Of a stretch of 38,042 bases of DNA, positions 27,497 to 38,024 are shown piece by piece; within the stretch, counting starts at the first letter, position 1; each line of letters opens with the position of its first letter. Position numbers and translations under genes: made by a program. This stretch comes from Lonepinella koalarum (lineage in GTDB: Bacteria > Pseudomonadota > Gammaproteobacteria > Enterobacterales > Pasteurellaceae): NCBI GenBank assembly GCA_030525745.1, contig JAUNED010000019.1, positions 1 to 38,042 on the forward strand. Direction: 5' to 3'. The notes beneath the pieces are model-generated. The model worked only from the letters and a program-made list of their open reading frames with translations, was not told the origin of the DNA and made no database searches.

Positions 27497-29536
27497 TTAA
27501 TTTGCTTTTGCTTGAACGGCCTTTCCTTGTTCAAATTCAGCTAAATCTAATGCTATTTTTTCTGCTTCACGCAAGAAAAAGTCTGGCGCTTCATAATCCT
27601 TTGGCAAATCATCCACATCTTTTAATGCTTTTTTACCTTCACGTCTAAAACGATCGTTTAAATTATTCAAACGTCGAGCATCATCTTTATCGTTTTCTGC
27701 TTTACGCACTTGGTAATTTAGTGATAATAATTTACGATCACGACGCTCATCTCTCACTTTCAAATCTTCAGCCAACGCAATAAATTCAGGATCCTTAGCA
27801 ATACGTTTTTCGTGATTTTCTTTTAATGCTGTGATAGCATCACGAGCTTTCCCAATTTCAGCATAAGTCGCTGCTGGCACTTTATCCCATACCAAAGCAT
27901 TATCTTCTTTTTCCTCACCGACTTCTTTCATATCAATGATTGCCGGAAAATCAATATCTGCAGCAACACCTTTAAGTTGCGTACTACCACCATTAATACG
28001 ATAGAATTTTTGAATAGTATATTGAATAAACCCTTGTGGTGTTTGATCCAAATCATAGACAAAGTTTAGTGGTCGAGTTTGTTGTACTGTCCCCTTGCCG
28101 AAAGTATTTTGTCCGACAATTACTGCACGATTATAATCTTGCATTGCGGCAGCAAAAATCTCAGAAGCAGAAGCACTATGGCGGTTGACCATAACCAATA
28201 AAGGGCCGGTATAAACTTGAGTATTATCAGGATCTTCATGGACTCTAATACGGTTATAAGAATCTCTTACTTGTACTACAGGACCATCACTAATAAATAA
28301 TCCACTCAGTTCCACAGCTTCAGTTAAAGCACCACCGCCATTTTCACGTAAATCAATAATTAAACTGACCGCACTTTTTTGTTTCATCTCTGCTAATAAT
28401 TTACGCACATCCTCAGTTAAACCAATGTAGAATGTCGGAATAGTAATGACAGCCACATTTTTACCATTCACTTTATTCACAGATAATTTCGCTGCACTAT
28501 CTTCAAGACGTACTTTATCTCGCACCAGTGTAACAATTTTTGTTTTTCCACCTTTGGCAGGTTCAATTTCCAAGCGAACTTTTGTCCCTTTTTTACCTTT
28601 AATTTTATCTACCACATCATCTAAACGCCAACCGATAACCTCTTCAATTTCGCCTTTTTCCTGACCTACTCCCAAAATTTTATCACCGGCTTGTAATTTT
28701 TTACTGCGATCGGCAGGCGCACCTTTAACCAAAGATTGAATAATGGTCTCATCATCTTCTTGACGCAATGTTGCCCCAATACCCTCTAAGGATAAGTTCA
28801 TTGATTCATTGAAGTTTTTCGCTGTACGAGGCGCTAAATAGCTAGTATGAGGGTCAATTTCTCGAGAAAAAGCGTTCAAATATAATTGGGTAATATCATC
28901 TGATTTTGTTTGTGTTAAACGACGAATTGCCAAGTTATAACGCTTGATAAGAGTTTTCTTAATATCTGCCCAAGTTTTATCCTTTAATTTCAATTGAATA
29001 ATATCGTTTTTAACTCGAGCTTCCCATAATTGATCAGCTTCAGCTTTAGTTGTAGGAAATGCGGCCTGTTTACGATCAATTTCAATTGCATCATTCCCTT
29101 TCAAATCAGGCTCTTTATCCAATAGGGATAAAGAAAATTCATAACGCTCATAACGACGTTTCATCATCAAATCATACATGGCAAAAGCAATATCAAGTTT
29201 GCCCTCATTCAATTCATCGTCGATTCGAGCCGCAAATTCCGCTCTCATTTGGTCAATGTCGGATTGTAAAAAAGTATTGTGATTAAAATCCAATAAATCC
29301 ACATAGCGATTAAAAATTTTAGCTGAAAAAACATCATCCAACTGGAATTTTTGATAATGAGACTGAGTCAGTCTTGTGGTAACCCGTTTGGTTGCCAAAC
29401 TATTGCTTTCTGTCGGTTGTGGAATCACAATTTCACTAGATTTCAAGGCCGCTGGTACAGCTAAAGCCATATTTCCACCTAATAACATGGAGAATGCCAA
29501 TGCCATTAAGGAATACTTGGATTTATTTAACTTCAT
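27497..29536 (-). CDS. prc: Tail-specific protease Prc
   Basis: A 679-residue periplasmic S41 protease. Seen: signal peptide (about 1-26, ending ALA), N-terminal helical part, a PDZ domain (about 240-330), and the protease core with the serine block SASASE (454-459) and the lysine Lys481 in TFGKGT of the Ser/Lys dyad. Known: in E. coli Prc, with the lipoprotein NlpI, degrades MepS and processes penicillin-binding protein 3. Length is normal (682). Ribosome site AGGAAAGTAAA. It follows proQ by 36 bp, as in E. coli (proQ-prc), and sits next to the murein genes here. Confidence 0.95.
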   Translation of the reverse strand: MKLNKSKYSLMALAFSMLLGGNMALAVPAALKSSEIVIPQPTESNSLATKRVTTRLTQSHYQKFQLDDVFSAKIFNRYVDLLDFNHNTFLQSDIDQMRAEFAARIDDELNEGKLDIAFAMYDLMMKRRYERYEFSLSLLDKEPDLKGNDAIEIDRKQAAFPTTKAEADQLWEARVKNDIIQLKLKDKTWADIKKTLIKRYNLAIRRLTQTKSDDITQLYLNAFSREIDPHTSYLAPRTAKNFNESMNLSLEGIGATLRQEDDETIIQSLVKGAPADRSKKLQAGDKILGVGQEKGEIEEVIGWRLDDVVDKIKGKKGTKVRLEIEPAKGGKTKIVTLVRDKVRLEDSAAKLSVNKVNGKNVAVITIPTFYIGLTEDVRKLLAEMKQKSAVSLIIDLRENGGGALTEAVELSGLFISDGPVVQVRDSYNRIRVHEDPDNTQVYTGPLLVMVNRHSASASEIFAAAMQDYNRAVIVGQNTFGKGTVQQTRPLNFVYDLDQTPQGFIQYTIQKFYRINGGSTQLKGVAADIDFPAIIDMKEVGEEKEDNALVWDKVPAATYAEIGKARDAITALKENHEKRIAKDPEFIALAEDLKVRDERRDRKLLSLNYQVRKAENDKDDARRLNNLNDRFRREGKKALKDVDDLPKDYEAPDFFLREAEKIALDLAEFEQGKAVQAKAN

Positions 29537-29572
29537 TTTACTTTCCTAAATTTGCACGAACCTAAACTATGA

Positions 29573-30271
29573 TTACGCGAATAAACGATCCTGAGCTACG
29601 GTCAAAATTAACCCGTTATCTAATTGCACTCTTGCACCATCACGAATAACCTCTAAAATGACCGCACTTTTCACTTGTTCTCCCACTTTAATTTTTGCCC
29701 TATCTCCCTCTTTAGCATGAGTAAAATCAAACGCATTCAATTGTAGTTGTTCTACATTACCTAATTTAGTTTGTTTTACTTGTTGTTTTCTTGAAGACGG
29801 CTTTTTACCTTTTGTATTTAACTTATTAGCATGATTAAATTGTTTTTTCGGTTTTGGATTAGCGGCACGTTCTGCAGCTTTCTTCTCAGCAAATTTTGCT
29901 TTCGCTTCTGCTAATTGTTGGGCTGCGTGATCCGCATGTTCTTGCTCCAATATACCTGCGGGATTCCCCTGTAAATCAACTCGTTCTGCCCCTAAACGAC
30001 AGCCGTGTAAATAACGCCAATTTGACGTGTATTGACGTAAGGCATGACGTAATTGGGTTTTGCTGACGCTGTCATCTTCTTTCAAAGCTTCTGCTAAATC
30101 TTGAAATAAGCCGATTTTTAAAGGCTTGGCTTCACCTTCTAGAGTAAAGCATAAGGGAAATTTTTCTGCCAAATACGCAATAATTTCTTTATTACTTAAT
30201 TTGGATGTGTGTTCTTGAATTTGTTCTGTAGTTTGTGCTGAGCTTTCAACTTGTTGAATGTCTGTCATCAT
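29573..30271 (-). CDS. proQ: RNA chaperone ProQ
   Basis: A 232-residue RNA-binding protein that stabilises small RNAs and mRNA 3' ends; first known for its effect on ProP. Seen: a FinO-like domain (about 26-125) with IAYLAEKFPLCF, RHALRQYTSNWRYL and GCRLGAERVDLQGNPAG; a Lys/Ala-rich linker; and a C-terminal Tudor/Hfq-like domain (about 178-232) with GDRAKIKVGEQVKS and GARVQLDNGL. Start: two ATGs in a row (30271 and 30268) follow AGGAAAAC; either is possible. Compared with E. coli ProQ it has the same length (232). letA lies divergently upstream. Confidence 0.95.
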   Translation of the reverse strand: MMTDIQQVESSAQTTEQIQEHTSKLSNKEIIAYLAEKFPLCFTLEGEAKPLKIGLFQDLAEALKEDDSVSKTQLRHALRQYTSNWRYLHGCRLGAERVDLQGNPAGILEQEHADHAAQQLAEAKAKFAEKKAAERAANPKPKKQFNHANKLNTKGKKPSSRKQQVKQTKLGNVEQLQLNAFDFTHAKEGDRAKIKVGEQVKSAVILEVIRDGARVQLDNGLILTVAQDRLFA

Positions 30272-30485
30272 GTTTTCCTAAACGAAAGAAATAGATAAAA
30301 AATTGTCGATATTCTAAATCAAATTTGAGCAGAATGAAAATGAATAATCCCAATTCAAGGGGAAATTCAATATAAAACTCACAAAAAATCAACCGCACTT
30401 TTCCTTCTATAGGTTTAAAATTTGAGATAAAACAGGTAGAATAAGGAGCATATATCTTTTTTATGCCCCTTTTTATTCTTAGGAA

Positions 30486-31766
30486 ATGCCTAAAATTAGA
30501 TCTGCGACTTTAACACCAACCATACAAACACAATTAAGTTGTTGCCACGATTGCAATAGCTTAATTGCCTTACCACAGCTTAATAAATTTCAGCGCGCCG
30601 ATTGCCCCCGTTGCCATAATACAATTAAATCCGGCGATCACTGGAGCTTGCATCGTTGCTTTTTCATTGCATTTTCAATTTTAGTCTTAATGCCGTTTGC
30701 CTTAACTTATCCACTACTCAGTGTTGATTTGTTAGGCGAAAAAATTAATGCCTCCGTATGGGAAGGTATTTGGAAAATGGCAACTGAAGGATATCCATAC
30801 AGTGCTTTTTTAGTCTTTATTTGTGCTGTTTTTATGCCGGTGAGCTTTGCATTGTTAGTCATTTTTTTACGCATTGCCCAACTTTTACGAACTCGTCCTC
30901 GAAATTTATTATTCGCTTTAGGTTATATTAAACCTTGGGTTATGTTTGATGTGTATTTGGTTGCACTTGGAGTCACAGCATTTAAAGTGAGAGATTATGC
31001 CAGCTTACAAATTAACATTTATCTTATTGCTTTTGTTCTAACTGCCTTACTAACGACATTACTTTTTATTAAAATCAATCCTTCCGAATTATGGTCGCAG
31101 TTTTATCCTGCATATAAACCATTACAAACAATTCACGGAGAAAATCCACCGCACTTTTGTAGCCATTGCCATTACACATTTGCACAAACAAAATTGGATC
31201 GCAAACATCATCCGATTTGTCCCCGTTGCCATTCCAAAATAGAAACATCACCCGAAATGGGGTTACAACGCACTTGGGCAACTTTAATCGCCGGTACTAT
31301 CATGCTCTTCCCTGCCAATGTATTGCCTATGTCTTTTGTTTATACAAACGGTATAGCAAATGGCGATACATTAATGTCAGGAGTGCTGACCTTTATTGAT
31401 ATGGGCAGTTATTTTGTTGCATTTATAGTATTTGTCGCCAGTATTTTTGTCCCCATAAGTAAAATTGCTATTATGTTATATTTGCTATTTTCTGTTCATT
31501 TTCAATGGAAACATTCCATTAAATGGCAAATGCGATTATTGCATATTGTGCATTTTGTAGGTCGATGGTCAATGCTCGATTTATTTGTATTAGCTCTGAT
31601 GATGTCATTAGTCACCCGTGGGCAAATTATCAGTTTTTCTGTCGGCCCTGCCGCTTTTTATTTCGGTACAGCCGTGTTTTTAACCATGATTTCAACCTCT
31701 CAATTCGATAGTCGCTTACTTTGGAAAATATATGACAAATCAACAAACTCCTTCTACAGAAAATAA
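30486..31766 (+). CDS. letA: Lipid-transport membrane protein LetA (YebS/PqiA family)
   Basis: A 426-residue inner-membrane protein that works with the MCE tunnel LetB. Seen: two zinc-ribbon motifs, CCHDCN...CPRCH (about 19-45) and CSHCH...CPRCH (about 222-250), each before a group of four hydrophobic helices, as in PqiA/LetA proteins. E. coli LetA (YebS) is 427 residues. The start is uncertain: AGGA is only one base from the ATG and an in-frame TAG lies just upstream, so no earlier ATG is possible. letB overlaps its end by 35 bp. The operon is divergent from proQ, as in E. coli. Confidence 0.9.
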   Translation: MPKIRSATLTPTIQTQLSCCHDCNSLIALPQLNKFQRADCPRCHNTIKSGDHWSLHRCFFIAFSILVLMPFALTYPLLSVDLLGEKINASVWEGIWKMATEGYPYSAFLVFICAVFMPVSFALLVIFLRIAQLLRTRPRNLLFALGYIKPWVMFDVYLVALGVTAFKVRDYASLQINIYLIAFVLTALLTTLLFIKINPSELWSQFYPAYKPLQTIHGENPPHFCSHCHYTFAQTKLDRKHHPICPRCHSKIETSPEMGLQRTWATLIAGTIMLFPANVLPMSFVYTNGIANGDTLMSGVLTFIDMGSYFVAFIVFVASIFVPISKIAIMLYLLFSVHFQWKHSIKWQMRLLHIVHFVGRWSMLDLFVLALMMSLVTRGQIISFSVGPAAFYFGTAVFLTMISTSQFDSRLLWKIYDKSTNSFYRK

Positions 31767-34380
31767 ACATATTAATAATGCTCAAATCCGCCATATTAAA
31801 CGAATTTCGCCTTTTTGGTTATTGCCATTTATCGCCTTTTGTATCGGCGCAATATTGTTTTTCCAAATTGTGAAAGAACAGGGTATAACCATTCGTATTA
31901 CCTTTAATAATGGTGAAGGTTTAGTTGCCAACAAAACACAAATTCGCTATCAAGGCTTACAAATAGGCGTAGTCAAGAAAGTCAATTTTACCGAGGATTT
32001 AAAACAAGTTTTAGTGGAGGCCAATATTTACCCTGAAGCTGAAAGTGTTTTACGCGAAAATACGCGTTTCTGGCTAGTCAAACCAAGCGCTTCATTAGCC
32101 GGCATTTCAGGATTAGATGCTTTGGTATCAGGGAATTATATTACTCTTCAGCCGGGTGGAGGTGATGATAAACGTGAATTTATCGCTGAAATTGAAAGCC
32201 CTATCGCCCAATTAGATGAAGGCGATTTATTAGTGCGCTTAAAAGCAGATGATTTAGGCTCAATTTCCGAAGGTGCTTCAGTATATTTTAAAAAAATTCC
32301 TGTAGGTAAAGTCTATGATTACCGTATTTCCAAAGAAGATAATAGTGTTGAAATCCAATTACTTATCAACAAAAACTATGCTCATTTGGTAAAAGAAGAC
32401 AGCCACTTTTGGAATATTAGCGGTATTAACGCAGATATTAGTTTATCCGGTATTCAAGTCAATATGGATAGCCTTAATGCCATCGTACAAGGTGCTGTTG
32501 CGTTTGACTCTCCTAAAGACAGTCCTAAAGCCAGACAAAATCAGCATTATACGCTTTACCCTAATTTACAAGCGGCAAAACGTGGGTTAGAAATTGAAAT
32601 TACATTACCAAACCAACCAGGATTGAAAGCCGGTAAAACGGAAGTGTTTTATCAAAATATTCAAGTCGGTATTTTAGCTGAACTCAGTGCGATCGAAAAA
32701 ACGCAAGAAAAAATGACAGGTAAATTACTTCTCGATCCAAGTATGGGAGATTTATTGACTCAACAGAGTCATATTATCTTACATAATAAGAAATTCAGCT
32801 TGGGTAATTTAACGGATTTAAATAATGCCTTACGGGGGCAATATTTTGAAATTATTGCCGGAGAGGGAGAGCCAAGTCGTGAATTTGTCGTACTCAGTGA
32901 AAGTGAATTATTGCTTAAGGATCCCTCCAATTTGATTATTACGCTAACGGCTCCTGATACTTATGGTATCAGCGCAGGACAAGCCGTGTATTCTCATAAT
33001 TTACCCATTGGTAAAGTAGTTTCCGAGCAAATTCAAGGGGAAAACGTGCAGTTTAAGATCGCTATTGAAAAACAATATCGTCACTTAATCTACGCAGATA
33101 CCCAATTCGTTGCTGCCACTAATCTCGATATATCTTTTGGTATCGAAGGAATTCGTATCGCTGCGGCGAATCCGGAAAAATGGTTACAAGGTGGTATTAG
33201 AATTATCAATCATAAACAGCAAGGTAAAGCACAAGATCAATATCCGCTATTCAAAGATCTTAACAATGCAGAAGCAGGCATCACAACACAAACACTCATA
33301 CCTAATATCACACTAAAAACCAATACATTACCAAGTATTAGCGAAGGCTCTCTAGTACTTTACCGCCAATATGAAGTTGGCAAAATTTTAGAGATCCGCC
33401 CAACAGAAAAACAGTTTGAAGTTGATGTATTTATTTATCCCAAATATCAACATTTACTTACAAACAAAAGCCTATTTTGGGTAGAAAGCGCCGCACAAAT
33501 TGATATTACCCCTAAAGGTATTAGTATTCAGGCTTCACCGGTGGCTCGTTCATTGAAAGGTGCAATCAGTTTTGATAACAGTGGCAGTAATAAAAATCAA
33601 ACTCTCTATGAAAATGAATTAAAAGCAAAATCGGCTGGGCAAATCATCACATTTACCGCTGATAATGCGACTAATTTAAGCAAAGGTATGCCTCTACGTT
33701 ATATGGGTTTGAGCGTGGGTGAAATTGAAACTGTGCTTTTTGAACAAAAATCTCACAAGATCCTTGCTAAGGCCTTAATTAATCCAAATTATATGGGGCT
33801 ATTAGCAAAAGAAGGATCACAATTTAAGGTCATTTCACCACAAATTTCAGCTGGTGGTATTGAAAATCTAAGTAGCCTGTTACAACCCTATATTGACGTA
33901 GAATTGGGTAATGGCAAACCACAAACTCAATTCCGTTTACAAGACAATTCATCCTCAAACAATAATAAATTTGTCAATGGGTTACCGCTTATTTTAGAAA
34001 GCGATGATGCAACCAATTTAACTACAGGTTCGCCAATCATGTATCGGGGAATAGAAGTTGGCACTATTCGCCAACTCGAGCTAAATTCACTCGGAGATCG
34101 TGTTTTGATCCATATTTCAATCGGTAAAAAATACCAACATTTAGTCCGCCAAAATTCCGAATTTTGGGTCTCATCAGGCTATAGTGCAGAGATGGGCTGG
34201 TCAGGGATTGAGATTAATACTGGGTCAGTGCAACAACTACTCAAAGGGGGAATTTCTTTCTCTACACCTTCAGGTACTGTAGTTCAGCCACAAGCTAATT
34301 CAGGGCAACGTTTCTTACTACAAATCAAACGTCCTGAACAAAGTAAACACTGGAATCAAGGCGCTATTCCCGTTCAATAA
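31732..34380 (+). CDS. letB: MCE-domain lipid-transport tunnel protein LetB (YebT)
   Basis: An 882-residue protein anchored by one N-terminal helix (about 26-47) and reaching across the periplasm. Seen: seven MCE repeats, each with a form of the ISxGxxVxYxGIxVGxV motif, beginning near residues 50, 165, 285, 400, 520, 635 and 755. E. coli LetB has seven stacked MCE rings and 877 residues, so the count fits. It is thought to form a hydrophobic channel for phospholipids between the membranes. Start: the ATG at 31732 lies within letA, so translation is coupled, with TTTGGAAAATAT upstream. An uptake-signal terminator follows. Confidence 0.94.
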   Translation: MTNQQTPSTENKHINNAQIRHIKRISPFWLLPFIAFCIGAILFFQIVKEQGITIRITFNNGEGLVANKTQIRYQGLQIGVVKKVNFTEDLKQVLVEANIYPEAESVLRENTRFWLVKPSASLAGISGLDALVSGNYITLQPGGGDDKREFIAEIESPIAQLDEGDLLVRLKADDLGSISEGASVYFKKIPVGKVYDYRISKEDNSVEIQLLINKNYAHLVKEDSHFWNISGINADISLSGIQVNMDSLNAIVQGAVAFDSPKDSPKARQNQHYTLYPNLQAAKRGLEIEITLPNQPGLKAGKTEVFYQNIQVGILAELSAIEKTQEKMTGKLLLDPSMGDLLTQQSHIILHNKKFSLGNLTDLNNALRGQYFEIIAGEGEPSREFVVLSESELLLKDPSNLIITLTAPDTYGISAGQAVYSHNLPIGKVVSEQIQGENVQFKIAIEKQYRHLIYADTQFVAATNLDISFGIEGIRIAAANPEKWLQGGIRIINHKQQGKAQDQYPLFKDLNNAEAGITTQTLIPNITLKTNTLPSISEGSLVLYRQYEVGKILEIRPTEKQFEVDVFIYPKYQHLLTNKSLFWVESAAQIDITPKGISIQASPVARSLKGAISFDNSGSNKNQTLYENELKAKSAGQIITFTADNATNLSKGMPLRYMGLSVGEIETVLFEQKSHKILAKALINPNYMGLLAKEGSQFKVISPQISAGGIENLSSLLQPYIDVELGNGKPQTQFRLQDNSSSNNNKFVNGLPLILESDDATNLTTGSPIMYRGIEVGTIRQLELNSLGDRVLIHISIGKKYQHLVRQNSEFWVSSGYSAEMGWSGIEINTGSVQQLLKGGISFSTPSGTVVQPQANSGQRFLLQIKRPEQSKHWNQGAIPVQ

Positions 34381-34396
34381 AAAGAATAAAAAAATA

Positions 34397-34440
34397 ACCG
34401 CACTTTTGATAAACAACTCATAAAGTGCGGTCATTTTTTA
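34397..34440 (+). terminator. Uptake-signal terminator after letB
   Basis: ACCGCACTTT (34397-34406) and AAAGTGCGGT (34422-34431) pair perfectly around a 15-base loop, followed by CATTTTTTA. metF converges on it from the other side. Confidence 0.85.
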
Positions 34441-34453
34441 ATACCTTTTGATA

Positions 34454-35386
<933 letters not shown>

Positions 35387-35455
35387 TTATTATTCAATTT
35401 CAAATATTTCAACAAAATCATGAATATAATTCATAACTTTATACTCAATAGGAAT

Positions 35456-35484
35456 TTGTCGCTATAGCATGAATTAGTTATACT
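35456..35484 (+). promoter_or_regulatory. Promoter of the YdgA-like gene
   Basis: TTGTCG (35456-35461), 17-bp spacer, TATACT (35479-35484), 39 bp before the start codon. The rest of the metF-ydgA-like gap is A/T-rich without clear structure. Confidence 0.55.
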
Positions 35485-35522
35485 CAAAGCATTTATAATT
35501 CAATAAAAACAGGAAAAAAATA

Positions 35523-37478
35523 ATGAATAAAACAGGTAAAATATTACTCAACCTTTCTGCTGTCGCTATAATTGCTTCTATTGGTGCACAATTTTATACC
35601 AACTATAAAATTGACCAAACATTAAAGCAATTCCCTTATCATTTTAATCATGAATTTACTATTCAAGTCGAAGAGCGTAACTCAGATTTTTTCACTCGTG
35701 ATTTAGTATTCAGCCTACAACGTGATGAAGAAAAATCCGACTTTATTCATACAGAATTAACTATACTTCCATTTGCTATTCAAGCAAAATCTTATTTAAC
35801 TGCAGATATTATTAAAGCTTTAAATAAAAACTTAAATATTACTATTGACAAACACAATATTAACAGCCAATTTTCTATTTTTAGCAACCAATTACAATCT
35901 ATAGTTAATACCGAATTTCGTGATATAACCAATACATCGCAAACACAAGAAACGGAAATTAATTATATTACAGAAAATAAAAACGTTACCATTAATACAC
36001 AACTTTCAGGCTGGAATAATGAACAAATTACTCTCAAAGGAATCAAAGGAGAATATGTTTTAAATCCTGCTGGCAATAGTGCATACGATTTAACCCAAGC
36101 TTACTTGGAAATTAAACATACTGATATTAATTTATTGGATGGTGAAAATACACACATAGAATTACAAGATGGGAAATATCAATTAAACAAATCTAACAAT
36201 AAAGAAAGTTATGATTTAAACTTGGCAGCACATTATAAAAATATCATTGCATATAATAAAAAAACAAAAAATTCAGAAAAACAATTCCAATTAAACGAAT
36301 TAAAAATTTCCTCACAACAAAAATCTGTTATTTCCAATATCAATTTCTTACAACAAATTAAAAATTTAGATTCTGAAAATATAGACATACAAAATTTAGC
36401 TAATTTAATTTTAGATTTTCTTTTCAATAATGACGAATATTCTTCAAAAATTGAAATAAACTCAGCCAACTTTAGCTTTAATGATAGCATAAGTAAAATC
36501 AACCAAGCTAAATTTGAATTTAACACACAAAATAAAGAAAAAAGAAATAATACACAAAAGATCAATTTAAATTTAGGTGAAATAAGTATTCAATCTAACA
36601 ATGAATATCCAATTGAATTAAACCTTAAAAATGGAATGTTCAGTTCAAAAATGAGCAACATTAATTTGACCAAAGAGTTGATTTTCCTTAAAAAATATAT
36701 CCCCCAAAATATAAAACTCAGCTTTGCAGAAAAAGATAACAAAGATTTTATAAAAGATCTAAATACACTAACAGAAGAATACCAAACAAAAACAGAAAGT
36801 GCGGTTAAAATTGATGAAGTGTCCATAAAAAATGTTTTTTCACTGAAAGATTTTAATTATACCTATCGAGATGATATAAAAGAAAACTTATTTAATATAG
36901 AAAATAATATTAAAGTAGGAAATTTAAATTTAAAGAATGACAATATGCAATTTAATAACTTAAATGTAACGTTACCTATGGAATTAGCTCCCAAAAATGA
37001 GTACATAAAAATGTCATATTGTTCACAGCATATTTATCCTTATTTTTGTATGACAAATCTTACTCCAGAAACTTACTACAACAAGCACTATGATCTCTTA
37101 AACGTTATCGCAACAAATATTAAAAATGCGATATTAGAAACAAATATAGATACAATACCTCAAAGTAAAAACTCACAAAAAATCACAATAAATTTAGATC
37201 TTAGCGTACCCAAAGGAGATGGATTTAATGTATTCGACAAATTATTATCAACAGAATCTAATATTAAAATTAGTATCCCAACAGCATTATTCAAAGAACT
37301 CACTGAAAATCAAGAGAATCATATAGCAAAAATAAAAAAAGAAACACCTGCTTGGCAAACTATATATCAATTTACATCAGAAAACAGCCTAATTGATAAT
37401 GAAAACTATATAATGAATTTTGATTTTAAAGATGGATTAATAAGATTAAATGGAAAAGAATTTAAAATCTACTATTAG
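35523..37478 (+). CDS. DUF945/YdgA-like protein, very A/T-rich
   Basis: A 651-residue protein with an N-terminal signal anchor (about 7-27) and a long, presumably periplasmic part. Seen: the start (helix then YKIDQTLKQFPYHFN, NSDFFTRDLVFSLQ) and the end (TIYQFTSENSLIDNENYIMN, DGLIRLNGKEF) follow the pattern of YdgA/DUF945 proteins, whose E. coli member ends with a TTSLQYANGQITLNGQ stretch. The middle is Asn-, Lys- and Ile-rich and poorly conserved, and the gene is about 150 residues longer than YdgA. The AAACAGGAAAAAAATA ribosome site is good. Base use is far more A-rich than in all neighbours, but an uptake signal (36797-36805) lies inside, so it is not a very recent arrival. Function unknown. 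Confidence 0.6.
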   Translation: MNKTGKILLNLSAVAIIASIGAQFYTNYKIDQTLKQFPYHFNHEFTIQVEERNSDFFTRDLVFSLQRDEEKSDFIHTELTILPFAIQAKSYLTADIIKALNKNLNITIDKHNINSQFSIFSNQLQSIVNTEFRDITNTSQTQETEINYITENKNVTINTQLSGWNNEQITLKGIKGEYVLNPAGNSAYDLTQAYLEIKHTDINLLDGENTHIELQDGKYQLNKSNNKESYDLNLAAHYKNIIAYNKKTKNSEKQFQLNELKISSQQKSVISNINFLQQIKNLDSENIDIQNLANLILDFLFNNDEYSSKIEINSANFSFNDSISKINQAKFEFNTQNKEKRNNTQKINLNLGEISIQSNNEYPIELNLKNGMFSSKMSNINLTKELIFLKKYIPQNIKLSFAEKDNKDFIKDLNTLTEEYQTKTESAVKIDEVSIKNVFSLKDFNYTYRDDIKENLFNIENNIKVGNLNLKNDNMQFNNLNVTLPMELAPKNEYIKMSYCSQHIYPYFCMTNLTPETYYNKHYDLLNVIATNIKNAILETNIDTIPQSKNSQKITINLDLSVPKGDGFNVFDKLLSTESNIKISIPTALFKELTENQENHIAKIKKETPAWQTIYQFTSENSLIDNENYIMNFDFKDGLIRLNGKEFKIYY

Positions 37479-37510
37479 ATGAGAAGAATCATAAAAGAGA
37501 TATAAAAAGT

Positions 37511-37565
37511 AAGAGTTTCCTATTTAGAATATGAGAATCTAAACTCAATTAAAAAGGAAACTCTT
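37511..37565 (+). terminator. Large hairpin after the YdgA-like gene
   Basis: AAGAGTTTCCT (37511-37521) pairs perfectly with AGGAAACTCTT (37555-37565). An inner stem TTTAGA/TCTAAA lies within the loop. GTATTTTGTTC follows. It starts 33 bp past the stop codon, so it could end this transcript; the two-part stem is longer than usual. Confidence 0.5.
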
Positions 37566-37626
37566 GTATTTTGTTCTAGTAATCCACTCATTACATATAA
37601 GGCGGGTTTATTCAGTTTAGCATAAG

Positions 37627-37656
37627 AACTTTGGAGAAATATCCCAAAGTTTCTTT
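37627..37656. terminator. Weak hairpin
   Basis: AACTTTGG (37627-37634) and CCAAAGTT (37644-37651) with TCTTTT next. Possible minor terminator; no gene is nearby to assign it to. Confidence 0.35.
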
Positions 37657-37984
37657 TAATAATTCTGATTATGATTAAGTTCTTGTGAGTAATGAATTGT
37701 CTAAAAAGAATTTTTATTTCAGATGGTAATATATGTTAGATTAGTTACATCATCATTTTATTAATTTTAAGCAGAGATTGACCGCACTGAGAAGCTGGTT
37801 ACTAAGATCAAATATTTAACTTATTTTACAATATTCAATTTCCCCCTATCTTGAGAGATAATCGAGGTCAAGGAAAAGCAATTTAATTCAATAGCCTTAA
37901 AGCATTAATAATATTAACAGTAATAAAATATTGGCATAAAGCTGTTGCTCTCAAAGCTCTGTTAGTCAGTGACAGTCACCCAGC

Positions 37985-38024
37985 CACAAAAAAACAAAAA
38001 ACCCCGGGCCTTTAACCCGGGGTT
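37985..38024 (-). terminator. Strong intrinsic terminator at the right edge
   Basis: Read on the minus strand: AACCCCGGG, loop TTAAAGG, CCCGGGGTT, then TTTTTGTTTTTTT. The stem is G/C-rich and the T-run is long, so transcripts entering from beyond the right edge would stop here. On the plus strand the following tract (CCTCTTTCC) is poorer. The gene it serves is outside the window. Confidence 0.85.

Noticed and set aside
37560-37700. Transposase remnant on the minus strand
   Set aside because: Short fragments read like protein but contain stops and match no family I can name, so no pseudogene is claimed.
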